A stretch of DNA of 64,000 bases from Sclerotinia nivalis (lineage: Eukaryota > Ascomycota > Leotiomycetes > Helotiales > Sclerotiniaceae), in assembly GCA_029531795.1 (NCBI GenBank), contig JAPEIS010000008.1:682001-746000 (forward strand), written 5' to 3'. A model generated the notes under the pieces. The model did not search any database and was not told the DNA's origin. It saw only the letters and a list, made by a program, of their open reading frames with translations. How positions within the stretch are numbered: the stretch's first letter is position 1; each line of letters opens with the position of its first letter. Made by a program: the position numbers and the translations under genes. This document shows positions 1-12,236 of the stretch, piece after piece.

Positions 1-243
1 ACACCAGCCATGACCAGTCGTGGATTCGGTACTGAGGACTTTAAGAGAGTTGCATCCTACATTGATCAAAGTATCGAGATCTGCAAGGAAGTCCAAGCCT
101 CTTTGCCAAAGAGCGACAACAAGCTCAAGGACTTCAAGGCCAAGGCTGCCAGTGGTGAGGTTGAGAAGATCAACGAGTTGAGAAAGGAGATTGCAACCTG
201 GGCTAGCAGCTTCCCTCTCCCAGTTGAGGGCTGGAGAGAGTAG
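1..243 (+). CDS. SHM2: Serine hydroxymethyltransferase, C-terminal end (partial)
   Basis: The reading frame is open from base 1 and stops at 241-243, giving the last 80 residues of a protein whose start lies outside the window. The tail, with its helix rich in Lys and Glu and the closing WASSFPLP motif, is what I recognise as the end of fungal cytosolic-type serine hydroxymethyltransferase. This PLP enzyme converts serine and tetrahydrofolate to glycine and methylene-tetrahydrofolate. The PLP lysine and active site lie upstream and cannot be checked. Whether this is the cytosolic or the mitochondrial isozyme cannot be told from the tail, so the symbol is tentative. Confidence 0.85.
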   Translation, partial: TPAMTSRGFGTEDFKRVASYIDQSIEICKEVQASLPKSDNKLKDFKAKAASGEVEKINELRKEIATWASSFPLPVEGWRE

Positions 244-1540
244 ATGTTTGATAATTTGGCATTTGTTTCTGGTGTTTAGGGTTCAGGTGTGGGCAAGAAG
301 AAGCAAATAGGGTTCATCATTTGCAGGCGCTACTTCTTTTGACTGATTCAACGTCGTCATGATATACCAGGGAGTGGCAAGGGATTATGAATAAAAATTT
401 CGAGGTCGAATTCAATAGACCACATTAGATACCTAGGTAGTAAATCAACTGTTTCTACCGTCACTTTATATTTCAAGTATTACGTATTCGGGGCAAAGAT
501 GTGAATATTTTATTGGTGAGAAAAACCCCGTAAACAATGTACTACCTACCATTTCCATTTCTGAACAAAATGGGCGTTCAATATGCTGCGAGCGAGAGGC
601 ATTTAGGTTAGGATCTGATGAGGATAGTCAGTGGTGATGCACTAAACCTTATCTGATTTTTGTTGGCTTGTACAGAGTACGGAGTATATGCATCTTTATC
701 TCAGACGACGAATCATGTGTACCTTAACCTTTTAAGATGGAAGACCATGTTCTATTCCAAGTTGTTTCGTACCTGAATCCGGGGCGGTATAGCGGAAGAG
801 CGGTTGGCGCCGGGTCCACATAAGCTGTGTTCTTTTCTTGTGCCTGACATGATAAGATAGGTACTGATACTGATATGATGAGAAGCTACATAGAGTATGA
901 AAAATGAAAGTGAAGAAAGCTCTTATGATTTGAATTATATGCTCATGTGATTTAATACAGTTATCTATCTTTATCTTTATCTTTATCATCTTTATTATGT
1001 GGCGATGAGTTGTTTTTCCTATCTACGGATTCGTAACTTGTTCGCCTTGGAAATGTGAGACTGTTACCGGCACCTTGTAGGTTTTTGATCGGTCATGACC
1101 GATAAAGGTATAGTGCCAATGCCATGGTCTCAAAAATGTCGGGGTATCGGTATCTACTTTTTCTAAAAATTCCGCCAAGAAGACTCATGACCATTTATGA
1201 TTGGTTTAAATTCACACTTGTTTTGCTTTCTCAGCCTATGAGTGGATGGGGGTTGTGGAGGCAACCGTAATAGGCGACCACTATCGTCATTCATTCGTGC
1301 TCGAGCCATTCACTTGATCCTGTCGTGCTATTATTGCTCTTGCTCTTGCTCTTGCTAGTACTGAAGCTCTCTATCCCAGCAATTTCAGCCATCTTCCTTT
1401 CTCTTATCAACCACCAACTCTTTCACTTCATCAACATTTCTGAATTTCATCAAAGACATTCTTCTCTTTTTATAACTCGACCTTTCATTAATACGATACT
1501 GATACAATACACTACACTACATACGAATTAACTCTACATC
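244..1540. other. Intergenic: SHMT 3' flank and PEP4 upstream region
   Basis: About 1.3 kb without a supportable gene. It holds short TCTTTA repeats near 960-990, a perfect 16-bp palindrome at 1088-1103, and a CTTGCT-type repeat near 1335-1358 that probably lies in the PEP4 leader. Small reading frames here have no recognisable content. Confidence 0.6.
1088..1103. promoter_or_regulatory. Perfect 16-bp palindrome upstream of PEP4
   Basis: ATCGGTCATGACCGAT reads identically on both strands. It sits about 440 bp before the PEP4 start codon, where a dimeric transcription factor site is plausible. I do not recognise the binding factor. Confidence 0.3.
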
Positions 1541-2856
<1,316 letters not shown>

Positions 2857-3402
2857 ATGAATAATCTTCGAGCCAAGAGCCAAAGTTGTAACAAATTGAA
2901 CACCCTCGCATAAGTCGGTGGCTGAAATCAGCGATGGGAATTTCCTTTTAGTGTGTAGAATAGGGAGGTCTCATTTCTAATAATAACTATGCATGGTTTT
3001 TTTTTAAGGGAATGGGATCACTTTTTCCTTGATGAGAATGCCCACAATTGATCATTGGGCCACTATCAATTAGTTCCTTGATGTCTACATCCCTACTGGT
3101 ACGGTACAGAATACAATTACTGATAAAAATACAATTGCTTGCTATCAAAGTGTAATAACCGAATGAAAGTAAAACCATGAATGAATAGAAGAAAGACGGT
3201 GAATTATCTTGTATGTGGTATCAGAGCGTGATATTATACCTAGAATGTATGGCGGGGATAATGGTGCAGGCAGCAACAGCATTTGATTACATAAGCGAGA
3301 ACACTAAGCATAATGCTGTAGTGGGCAATTACAATTTCAATATTTTTGTGAAATATCATATCATACCGTATTCGGTTCTTTTTCGTTTCGCAGATGCCAA
3401 AT
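2857..3402. other. Intergenic between PEP4 and prefoldin 3
   Basis: Contains the 3' flank of PEP4 and the short upstream region of the next gene. I see no gene and no strong repeat apart from an A/T run near 3000. Confidence 0.5.
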
Positions 3403-4566
3403 ATGGCGGATACAGATACTAAGTAAGTTGCGAATTTCTTGGAGCGATAAAGTTTGGGTGTGCGGGAGGAGAGCAGAGAAGAGAGAAGAGAATGTGTAGA
3501 AGAGAAGAGAATGTACTGAGGAGGGAAGAGGAGAGGAGAATGTCTGCGGGGAATGTGTAGAGGAGAGGATATGGAAGTAAAAGAGAGAGAGATTGCTTTA
3601 CTATAGTCCGCAGAAAAAACTAACTTCCCAAAACTAGAAAAGATGTAGCTCGCACGAATGAGCGAGGGATTCCTTATGCGCCGTTTGTGGATCGAGTTGA
3701 GGATTATGTTACGGAGCGGGCGGATGTAGAACCTACGTTGAAGAGGTTTCAGGAGATGATTTCGTAGGTGCAGTTTTCTTTTTTGTGGTTTGAAGATATG
3801 GGGTTTGGGTTGAGGTTGAGGAGTTGAGGGGGAGATGGTGTGTGGGATTGGGGGATGGAGAGGTTTAATTGATCATTGGCTTACTTTCGAAACTTCTTTA
3901 GGAAATATCAGTTTATGGAGGTTAATCAACAAAAGAGAATTGCGGGGTTGAAAATCAATATCCCGGATATTCAGAAGACACTTGATACTGTGAGGTTTTT
4001 GAAGACGAGAGAGGTATGTTGGATTTCGGGAGGAGAGGGTAGAGGGTAGGTGGTAGAGGATGAGAGATTGGAGCTGACATATCTGATAGGAGGGATCGGA
4101 TCCAATACAGGCTACGTTTGAGTTGAATGATACTCTATATGCCAAAGCCAATATTCCAGCTACGGAAGAGGTATATTTATGGTTAGGGGTATGTTTAATT
4201 TTTGGAGATGATGCCATAGTGCCTTGTTGACAAGATGGATTAGGCCAACGTTATGTTGTCATATCCTATCGACGAGGCAGAAGAATTACTTTCAAAACGA
4301 CTCGCAGGAGCCAAACAAAACTATTCAAATTGTGAAGAGGATCTTGACTTCTTGAGAGAACAAATTACGGTACGTTCACTTGCACCCACGGGCCACAATC
4401 GGGGAAAAGCAGAGAGATTAGATTAAGCTGACGAAATTTTCAATAGACTATGGAGGTTGCTACGGCTAGGGTATACAATTGGGATGTTACGATGAAACGA
4501 AAAGAAAAGATTGAACAAGAGGCTGCGGATGAAAAGGAAGGAAAGAGTGGTAGTCCTAATGGATGA
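3403..4566 (+). CDS. PAC10: Prefoldin subunit 3 (VBP1/PAC10 type)
   Basis: Six exons can be joined in phase: 3403-3422, 3638-3763, 3902-4013, 4090-4188, 4244-4369 and 4447-4566, giving 200 aa. An in-frame ATG at 3394 would add three residues. The N-terminal NERGIPYAPFVDRVEDYV block, the coiled-coil arms on either side and the central beta-hairpin region (TLYAKANI, VYLWLGANVMLSYP) are typical of alpha-class prefoldin subunit 3. Prefoldin is a cytosolic jellyfish-shaped hexamer that hands nascent actin and tubulin to the chaperonin CCT. The first intron is long (215 nt) and purine-rich. A second prefoldin subunit (number 6) lies at 19485-20456. Confidence 0.9.
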
Positions 4567-5387
4567 TATAAATGAGTTTTGAGAGAGAGAAATAATGAAA
4601 ATATAAAGTCTTAGGGATGTTGGTGGAATCTTCCTTCTGATGATGATGAACGATGAATGATGAATGATGAATGATGAGATTCAGGAGAAACCCCATCTTT
4701 CCTGCCAAATACAAGGGATCAAAAGATAAGATCATCAAAGATCTGATATCAGGAAATAAAACTCTTGAAATATCATTGGTTTACTATATTTGATCAATAT
4801 ACACAATACCCAAGTTCCCTGGTCCCCTATAAAAAGTTTGGTACATTAAATTCAAATCCCTATATACTTGAGCAGCTAGCTATATATACGTCAGAACATA
4901 TCCTCGTATAATATTGGATATTCGTAAGATATTCGTAACATCTAATCTTGATGTCAACGGGTTTTAATATCTTAACATCAGGGGCTTCGTATCAACCCAT
5001 CAAATATATCAATTTAGAGAGTAAACAAAGTACGGAGTAAAGAATACGAAAGATTGTTCTTTTCTTCCCCTGATCAAATCCCCTGATCAGGGGACTTTTT
5101 TCATATTCAAACTCGCTTACAAGGATATATCCACACCGTCATCGTGAAAGTAACAAGTAGCGCAGCAGACAGACAAGAAGTGCGTCAAGCTAGTGCCCCT
5201 CTTAATACCTGTTATAATTCGACAACCATCTTGGTTGTTCGTCACCCAGAGCGCAACTTGATTTCATCCATTCCCCATTCCCCATTCACCATCTCTCTCA
5301 TCACTATTTGTTCACCACATTTTACATACACATTAGAAAAAGAATCAAAAGAAAGAAAACTTGAGAAAAAGATAGAATTATTTCAAG
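4567..5387. other. Intergenic, upstream of SEC14
   Basis: AT-rich. It has a short GATGAAT repeat near 4650-4680, the palindromic CCCCT/AGGGG cluster at 5067-5093, and a long leader before the SEC14 ATG. No gene is supported. Confidence 0.5.
5067..5094. promoter_or_regulatory. Clustered CCCCT/AGGGG (STRE-like) sites, one palindromic
   Basis: CCCCTGATCA at 5067-5076 is followed by the perfect palindrome TCCCCTGATCAGGGGA at 5079-5094. This gives three CCCCT/AGGGG pentamers within 28 bp, about 300 bp before the SEC14 start. CCCCT is the core of the stress-response element bound by Msn2/4-type zinc fingers in fungi. A role here is inference. Confidence 0.4.
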
Positions 5388-6796
5388 ATGGCAGCTCCAA
5401 ATCCATCCATCAATCTCAATCCCAAATACGATCACTATGATTTCCCTACCACGTCGCCCACGGCTCAAAGTGGACACCCTGGACATACGACCCCCGAGCA
5501 GGATGCTCAGGCTGAGCAGTTGAGGTTGAAGTTGGAGGCGGCGGGGTTTACGGAGAGATTGGATACCCTTACTTTGGTATGTCTTTTTTGTTGTTTGTTG
5601 TTTTGCTGGTTGAGGTTTGGTTTGGTTTGGTTTGCTGCTTCACAGGATGCGGTATCTTGGTTAGAGTTTTGAGATTGATTTCTTGTCTTTCTTTTCTTGA
5701 ATCTGATATTGGATATTGGATATTGGATATTGGATATTCTGCGACGGACTTGGATTTGTAGTTATGGATAAAGGCTAACTTTTTATTGATTTACAGCTTC
5801 GATTCTTGAGAGCACGTAAATTCGATGTCGCACTTGCTGAGAAGATGTAGGGCTCCCTGGCCCCCTTAATATTCACATATTTTTCGCTATTTGATACATT
5901 GGAAGGGCGGATACTGATTTTTATGGATAGGTTCGTGGAAGCTGAGCAGTGGAGAAAAGATTTCGGACTCGATGAACTTGTTCGTACCTTTGATTATAAG
6001 GAGAAGGAAGAAGTTTTCAAATACTATCCTCAATACTATCACAAGACCGATAAGGTACACTTTCATTTCCTTTCCTCCCACCGCCTCAAATTTACACGTT
6101 CATTATCTAACATATCCCACCGTACAGGATGGCCGTCCAGTCTACATCGAACAAATGGGTAACATTGACCTAAACGCCATGTACAAAATCACCACCTCAG
6201 AACGTATGCTTCAAAATCTCGCCGTTGAGTATGAAAAAATGGCCGATCCACGTCTCCCAGCTTGTTCTCGTAAAGCCGGTTCCCTCCTCGAAACCTGCTG
6301 CACAATTATGGATCTCAAGGGCGTCGGTATCACAAAAGTTCCTTCTGTCTACGCATACGTCAAACAAGCTTCTGGCATGTCTCAAAACTATTATCCTGAA
6401 CGTCTCGGAAAATTGTATTTGATTAATGCTCCATGGGGTTTCTCAACTGTTTTCGGTGTTGTAAAGGGTTGGTTAGATCCTATCACTGTTGAGAAGATTC
6501 ATGTTTTGGGCGGAGGGTATCAAAAGGAACTTTTGGCGCAAGTCCCCAAAGAGAATTTACCCAAGATTTTCGGAGGTACTTGTGAGTGTAAGGGTGGTTG
6601 TGCGATGAGTGATGAGGGTCCTTGGACGGATCCTGCTTGGGCCAAACCTCCTAAGTGGGCGACTGCTGAAAAGACTAATGGTGATCAACATGTTATTAAC
6701 ACGGAAAATGTTAATCCTGGTACTATTCCTACTGGAACTACGGCTCCGGCTCCAGTTCCTAGTGAGGAGATTGTTAATGCACCGGTTGCTCAGTAG
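5388..6796 (+). CDS. SEC14: SEC14 phosphatidylinositol/phosphatidylcholine transfer protein
   Basis: Exons 5388-5576, 5797-5846, 5931-6054 and 6128-6796 join in phase into 343 aa. The order is that of Sec14: a CRAL-TRIO-N helix region (LRFLRARKFDVALAEKM near 64-80), then the lipid-binding CRAL-TRIO domain with DGRPVYIEQMG, the helix SQNYYPERLGKLYLINAPWG and the gating segment KIHVLGGGYQKEL. It closes with CECKGGCAMSDEGPW, a common end of fungal Sec14, and a Pro/Thr-rich tail. Sec14 exchanges phosphatidylinositol and phosphatidylcholine between Golgi membranes and supports PI4P production and secretion. Intron 1 contains a run of ATATTGG repeats near 5704-5738. Confidence 0.93.
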
Positions 6797-7643
6797 ATGT
6801 ATATAGACGATGAAGTGGTGTTAGGTGTGATGTGTTGGCGTAGGAATGAGCGAAAGGGTGTTGTGGTGTCAGATGAGTTGTGGGTTGTGTGATGCAAATG
6901 GATGGGCGATGATGGATTGGCATGCATATTACATGTGGAAATAAATCAAAGATGACTGCTGGACTGTTTTGGAGAATGAGAGAAATGAATGCATACAAGG
7001 ATGGAGAAGAAGAGTACTCTATAGGTGTGCAATTTTCTTTCTTTTCTGAAGATTTATTCTGGAAGGGGGAATGGGGGTGGGAGGGAGGATATGAGATACA
7101 TGGTAGTCAATTATACAGACAGAAATATAAGAGAACAGATCAGAAATTCAGATTTGGGATTGGTACTTTTATTTTTGAGGTTTCAGATTTGATGTGAAGT
7201 GAGATGAGATTTGTTGTGAAGTGAGGTTTGGTGTGAGATGAGATTTGTTGTGAATTTGAATCGGGCTTGATGAGATGATTTCTCCTCCTCTTTTATTACA
7301 TTATATTTACATTTACTACTTTGGGATTGATTTTGAACTATTATTTGATTTGATCTTATTTGATTTGATCTTTTGTTATCGTTTCTACTATGCTTTATAT
7401 GAGATATATGAGTTCTGCTTGGTATATGCTGAGTATGTATGTATAGGTATCTAGAGAGGTATAATACAAATGTGAATTCATTCTTATCTCTATTCATCGT
7501 CTATCTAATAATCTCATCTCTTCATAAATACTCTATCTAAAATGCGAAATTCCGAAGACTATAAACTAGATACCCAAGAAACACCATTTTCTATATCCCA
7601 ATCGTCAAAAACACATAATATCTTACCATCTACCATCTACCAT
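6797..7643. other. Intergenic between convergent SEC14 and ferric reductase
   Basis: Shared 3' flank. It holds a roughly 30-bp degenerate tandem repeat at about 7190-7260 built on GTGAGATGAGATTTGTTGTG, a repeated TTTGATTTGATCTT near 7340-7370, and CTACCAT repeats at about 7625-7650. No gene is supported. Confidence 0.5.
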
Positions 7644-9756
7644 CTACCATCCAAACTTCTCAACCGTAACCTGCAAATCCCTCCCTTCTTTTACAAATTC
7701 CGCACATTTGTTGTTGATGGTGCGGTTTAATCCATCGGGTCCGCTGACTACTACACCGATTCCTTTTTTGCTCTTCTTCTCGTGTTTCCAAGTCTTTATA
7801 TTTGCATTGTTTAGCCTCTTGATCATCCTACCATCCACCCCATCCACCACCACCTCCATCAACCCCTCTAAATCCGGTCGACCAACCTCCATCGTCGCAC
7901 CCGGAATAATAATTTCCACCCCCCTTCTCTCCAAATCTTCTCTCTCCCCTACATCAACCCATTCAAGATGCTCACGCTTATGAATAATCCAAATCATTAC
8001 AATTCTCCGTTTCCCCTTTACAATCCTCCCATCCTCAGTATCTTCATTTTCCTCCGAGATAGCTAAAAGATGATGGATGATGGGCCATGTAACAGCAATA
8101 CCACTTCCCCCTGCAATAAGTATTGCGAGATCGGAATCTGAGAGGAGAGAGCGGGCGTGACTACTTCCGTAGGGACCGTCGAGACGACATTTTAAAGTGT
8201 TTTTTAGTTGGGCGGCTCGGAGGAGATCAGCGGAAAATCCGGAGCGGGCTCGGATTAGGAGGGTGAGGGTGGAGGTTTTGGTGGAGGGGTGGGGAGCTGG
8301 GGAGGCGATTGTGAAGGGGTGGGCTTGGAGGGCGTGGGTGAGGCCTAGAGAGGGGATGGTGAGGAAAATATGGTCGGTTGCTTTCCAGCCGGAGGAGATG
8401 GAGTGACCGAGGGTTTGGGAGAGGATGGTGCTGGTGGTTTTAGGGAGGTGGAATGTTAGGAGGATTGTTTCGTTGTTTGGGAATATGCTGACTTTGGCCT
8501 AGGGAGGGTTGTTAGTACATGTGATTAAGTGATGGAGAACAAGATAAAAAGAAAGTAGGGTAACTAACCTCAGCCATGATACTTTTTGCGCAAAGACGAT
8601 ATACCAAGCGATCTACGAGGAATATCACAAGAGCCCATAACACATAAGTTCTCGCTCCTCGATGATGAAAATACAAGATGATCAATGCAGCTGCTTGTAA
8701 CACAACATGCAATCCCAAAAACAGCTCATACCATCGCTGACGAAAAGACGCAAGTGATGTTACATACAACGACTTATATGTAAAAAGAGCTAATAGTCCT
8801 AAATAAATGCATGGATGAGTTAAGAAGTCCCATATTGTCCAACCACTAAATGGTTTCAAGAACATATACCACATCATGAACATCCCATCCGCATGAATGA
8901 GCGCTGCAACCATGATTAATTCTCCCAATCGTCGATGAATAATATTCAAAGATTCATACGAAACGCCAGTCAAAATTTTCAATGGTTGATTCTTCGCACC
9001 GAGGATATATAGAAGTGGGAGATTAACGCCGAAGACTAAACCGGCTCGATCTCCCAATACCGACGCTTCGAAGGCGGAAAATGGGATGTTGTAGAAGGTG
9101 TAGAAGATGCTGAGAGCGAGGAATGATAGGATGAAGATTGAAGAGCCGTTTGAAGGGAGGACTTTGTTGAAGTAGGGGATTGGTCGAGGTTGGTAGAGTA
9201 GGAAGGCTTTGATGTGGGATATGATGGTGATTCGATTTGAGGGGTTGTTCTTGGGAAGAGGGTTCGCTAATAGAGGTATATGTTCATCTCCATCATTGAG
9301 CTTTATAGAAGGGGTATTTGATCCCAAGGTACTGCTTCCCGATGAGCTAGCACTAGCACTACCATAGTCCGTCACATCCTCTCGAATCATCTTAGATACT
9401 TCATCATCGAGTTCATCATCCGAATATCTCTCCTCTCCCCTCCATAAAACCCGTCTTCTCCATCGTATAATCTTCCCAAACCAATGTATCCCCGAAATAA
9501 CCAATACGATCCCCAAAATAGTCCATGGATATGTATTAATAATTTTCTCATTAAACAAAGCGCCGTCAATCAATTTCTGCAAATCAGGTTCTGGGGGCTC
9601 AGTTATAGGGTTTGTCTCTGAGTTATCGATCGTGGATATATGGGACGTTGTGTGGATGATAACATTTTGGAAATTGTTGGATATCCATTCCGAGAGGGGA
9701 GTGTGTGGGTGATGAGTATTCGAATTCATATGTAACGTAACGAGGGAAAAATGCAA
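7644..9756 (-). CDS. Ferric/cupric reductase transmembrane component (FRE family)
   Basis: Two exons on the minus strand, 9756-8569 and 8498-7644, joined by a 70-nt GT-AG intron, give 680 aa. After a hydrophilic N-terminus comes one membrane segment (WTILGIVLVISGIHWFG), an acidic loop, then the ferric-reductase-like haem-binding core of several helices with paired histidines (for example RRLGELIMVAALIHADG and LGLHVVLQAAALIILYFHH). Exon 2 holds the FAD-binding lobe (HPFTIAS), the NADPH site (LAILIAGGSGIAVTWP) and the final VVVSGPDGLN motif. Such proteins reduce extracellular Fe(III) or Cu(II) with cytosolic NADPH before uptake. The second in-frame ATG is at 9729. A LINE fragment lies directly upstream and probably cuts the gene from its promoter. 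Confidence 0.88.
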
Positions 9757-9771
9757 GACTTATATGCTGTG

Positions 9772-9785
9772 TATATAATGAGATT
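9772..9785. repeat. Left target-site duplication of the LINE
   Basis: TATATAATGAGATT here is repeated exactly at 12223-12236 on the other side of the retroelement. Perfect identity over 14 bases suggests a fairly recent insertion by target-primed reverse transcription. Confidence 0.85.
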
Positions 9786-11873
9786 CTTTTCCTAGATGTC
9801 AAAGGGGCCTTCGATTATGTATCCAAGAATCGACTCTTAGATATCTGCAAGAACCTCAATCTTCCAATTAGTCTTATTGCATGGATCTCGTCATTTTTGG
9901 AAGAAAGATTACTCAAACTTTCGTTCGATAGTCAGACCGAAGCTTTTAAACCAATCAACACCGGAATCCCTCAAGGAAGTCCAATCTCACCAATCCTTTT
10001 CCTAATCTATATTCGAGATCTCTTTCAATCGAATTCGGTTGAATATCTTTCGTATATTGATGATATAGCCATGATCACTCATTCTTCAAGCTGGAAAAAG
10101 AACATCCTTTCCCTCGAAAGAGCAGCCAAACAAATTTATGCTCTCGGTGAGAAAAACGCTATCCAATTCGATTTAGCAAAGACGGAATTAATGCATTTCT
10201 CCACATCCAAATACGCTAAAGATGCTTCAATCAAGCTTCCAAATTCTGAGATTGTACAACCTTCATCATTGGTCAGATGGTTAGGAATATGGTTCGATCC
10301 CGGCCTCAACTTCAAACAGCATATTGCTATTCGAGCAACTCAAGCTAAGGCTTCATTCTATCGAATGGCCAGGTTAGCCAATACTGAGAAAGGACTAAGC
10401 CCTAAAGCATTAAGACAGCTCTATATAGCATGTGTCACTAGCATAGCTGATTACGGATCAATCATCTGGTGGAAAGATCAAGCCTCGTTCAAAAAGACTC
10501 TTCAATTACTCCAGAATCTTGCTCTACGTAAGATTCTAGGAGTCTTCAAAACCTCACCAATAAAGCCAATGGAAATGGAAACCGCTTTATGCCCTCCGGA
10601 GATCAGATTAAACGCTGGAATCAGACAATATGCTTTCAGATTGTTGAAAATCTCGTCTTCCCATCCCGTCAATACAATTATGAATAAACTAGCTACCGAA
10701 AGGGAAGCTCTAAATACAATAGCAACCCCTCAAAGGAAACTATCGAAACTTACTCAACTTGAAAAGATCATGAATTCAATCGAAGAAGATTTCGATCCTT
10801 TAACCCTAGAAAAGATCGATCACTTTCATTTCCCTCCTTGGAAAAGGAATACTCCATACAAAATCAATATCAACAAGCTAGCAAAAGAGGATGCTGCAAT
10901 TGTCTATAACCTTATATTCAAATACAGATGCAAAAACACTATTACAATATATACTGATACTTCATCCACTTTGGACGGAATCGGAATTGGTATCGGGATT
11001 GCAGTTATTCTATCGAATGGTCAGGTTTCACACCAGGAAACCATAAATATTGGAGTGAATCAGCTTGTCTACAATAATGAACTTCTTGAAGTCACTAGAA
11101 CAATCGAATATGCTAGTTCCATTGCTCAACCAAGCGAGAAATTCAAAATCTACTCAGATAATCAAGCCGGATTATACCGATTGAAAATACCCTCTGATGC
11201 TCCTGGCCAGATATGCCAAATTAGAGCAATCAAGGCCACAGAAACTCTCCTTAGAAAAGAAGCGGAAATCTCCCTTAATTGGGTTCCAGGGCATACCTCC
11301 ATTGAAGGAAACAAATTGACCGATGCTTTAGCAAAAGAAACTACAAAACAAAAATCATCATCAAACGAAACCAGCTTTGCCTCCTTAGAAATGAATATCA
11401 AAAAGACGAAATCCGAAGAATGAAATACTCTTCTCTATTCATCTAATTCGGCCTATTCGAAAATATACCCCTGGAAGACTAGCTCAAAGATCGGAATTCC
11501 AGAAAACACCAAGAGAAGCTCTATTAGTGCTTTGTTTCAGCTTAAAATCGGTCATGGATATTTCAAATCTTACCTACAACGATTCGGAATCTCAGCAAAT
11601 GATAATTGTAGATGTGAAAAGAGAGAATCTCCTAATCATCTCCTACTCAGTTGCCCATTATACAAATCAACAAGAAGAATATTCAAGAAAAACAACCCTA
11701 CCTCCCGACTTACTATGAAATACCTACTTCACACCAAAGCAGGAATCATTAAGACCCTTGAATTTATCGAGGAAACAAAAATAGCCACCAGATCATGGCA
11801 TCTAACTAGGATGCAAGAGAATGTAAAACAAGAAGGCGAAGGTGAAGAGGGTGAACTGAGAGAAAATGGTTAA
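9786..11873 (+). pseudogene. LINE reverse transcriptase-RNase H, truncated, one in-frame stop
   Basis: The frame is open from the first base of the insertion. It shows LFLDVKGAFD (RT motif A), GIPQGSPISPILFLIYI (motif B) and YIDDIAMI (catalytic YxDD). An RNase H domain follows with acidic residues in IYTDTSS, NELLEV, IYSDNQAG and NWVPGHTSIEGNKLTDALA. A TGA at 11421-11423 interrupts it, after which the same frame continues to 11871-11873 through the Cys/His knuckle CRCEKRESPNHLLLSCP. The lack of further damage suggests a young copy. The stop is not of the CpA-to-TpA type, so I do not credit it to RIP. Confidence 0.88.
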
Positions 11874-11876
11874 TTG

Positions 11877-11921
11877 GGTCAATTTGGTCAATTTGGTCAA
11901 TTTGGTCAATTTGGTCAATTT
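11877..11921 (+). repeat. Five perfect copies of a 9-bp repeat in the LINE 3' region
   Basis: GGTCAATTT is repeated five times without error right after the LINE stop codon. It is inside the element and is probably part of its 3' untranslated region. Confidence 0.85.
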
Positions 11922-12222
11922 ACCCCTCTATGTGGGGTAAATCGTTCCAATTTCGAATTATATCACATTTCATTTGTTATTTTCCTTATTATATACGAGA
12001 GTATTTGTAAGGTGGGCTTTGTTCCCCAAGATTAGTTTTCACTTCCCCCATTCAAAAATTAGTAGATTGAGGCCACTTCAATCTTCCCAAATTGTATTAG
12101 CTACAGCCGAATATGGCCAGCAATTCTCCATTTGTTACTTGTTAGAAGCCTATAAAGCTCCTAGCCGTCTTAGATAGTCTTAGACTCAGTGTAGACGTTA
12201 ATTTAATCAATCAATCAATCAA

Positions 12223-12236
12223 TATATAATGAGATT
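12223..12236. repeat. Right target-site duplication of the LINE
   Basis: Exact copy of the 14-bp sequence at 9772-9785, directly after the AATC/TCAA tail of the element. Confidence 0.85.

Larger units (their letters stand above)
9786..12222 (+). mobile_element. 5'-truncated non-LTR retrotransposon (LINE) insertion
   Basis: The element starts abruptly inside the reverse-transcriptase domain right after the left target-site duplication and ends in a short AATC/TCAA repeat tail right before the right one. It encodes reverse transcriptase, RNase H and a C-terminal Cys/His knuckle, the order seen in Tad1/I-like LINEs of fungi. 5' truncation, a simple-repeat tail and a target duplication are hallmarks of LINE retroposition. 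The missing part is the gag-like ORF, the endonuclease and the first half of the reverse transcriptase. The copy cannot move on its own. Confidence 0.9.

Noticed and set aside
11421..11423. RIP as cause of the stop in the LINE
   Set aside because: If derived from TGG, the change would not be in the CpA context preferred by RIP, and the rest of the element lacks C-to-T stops.
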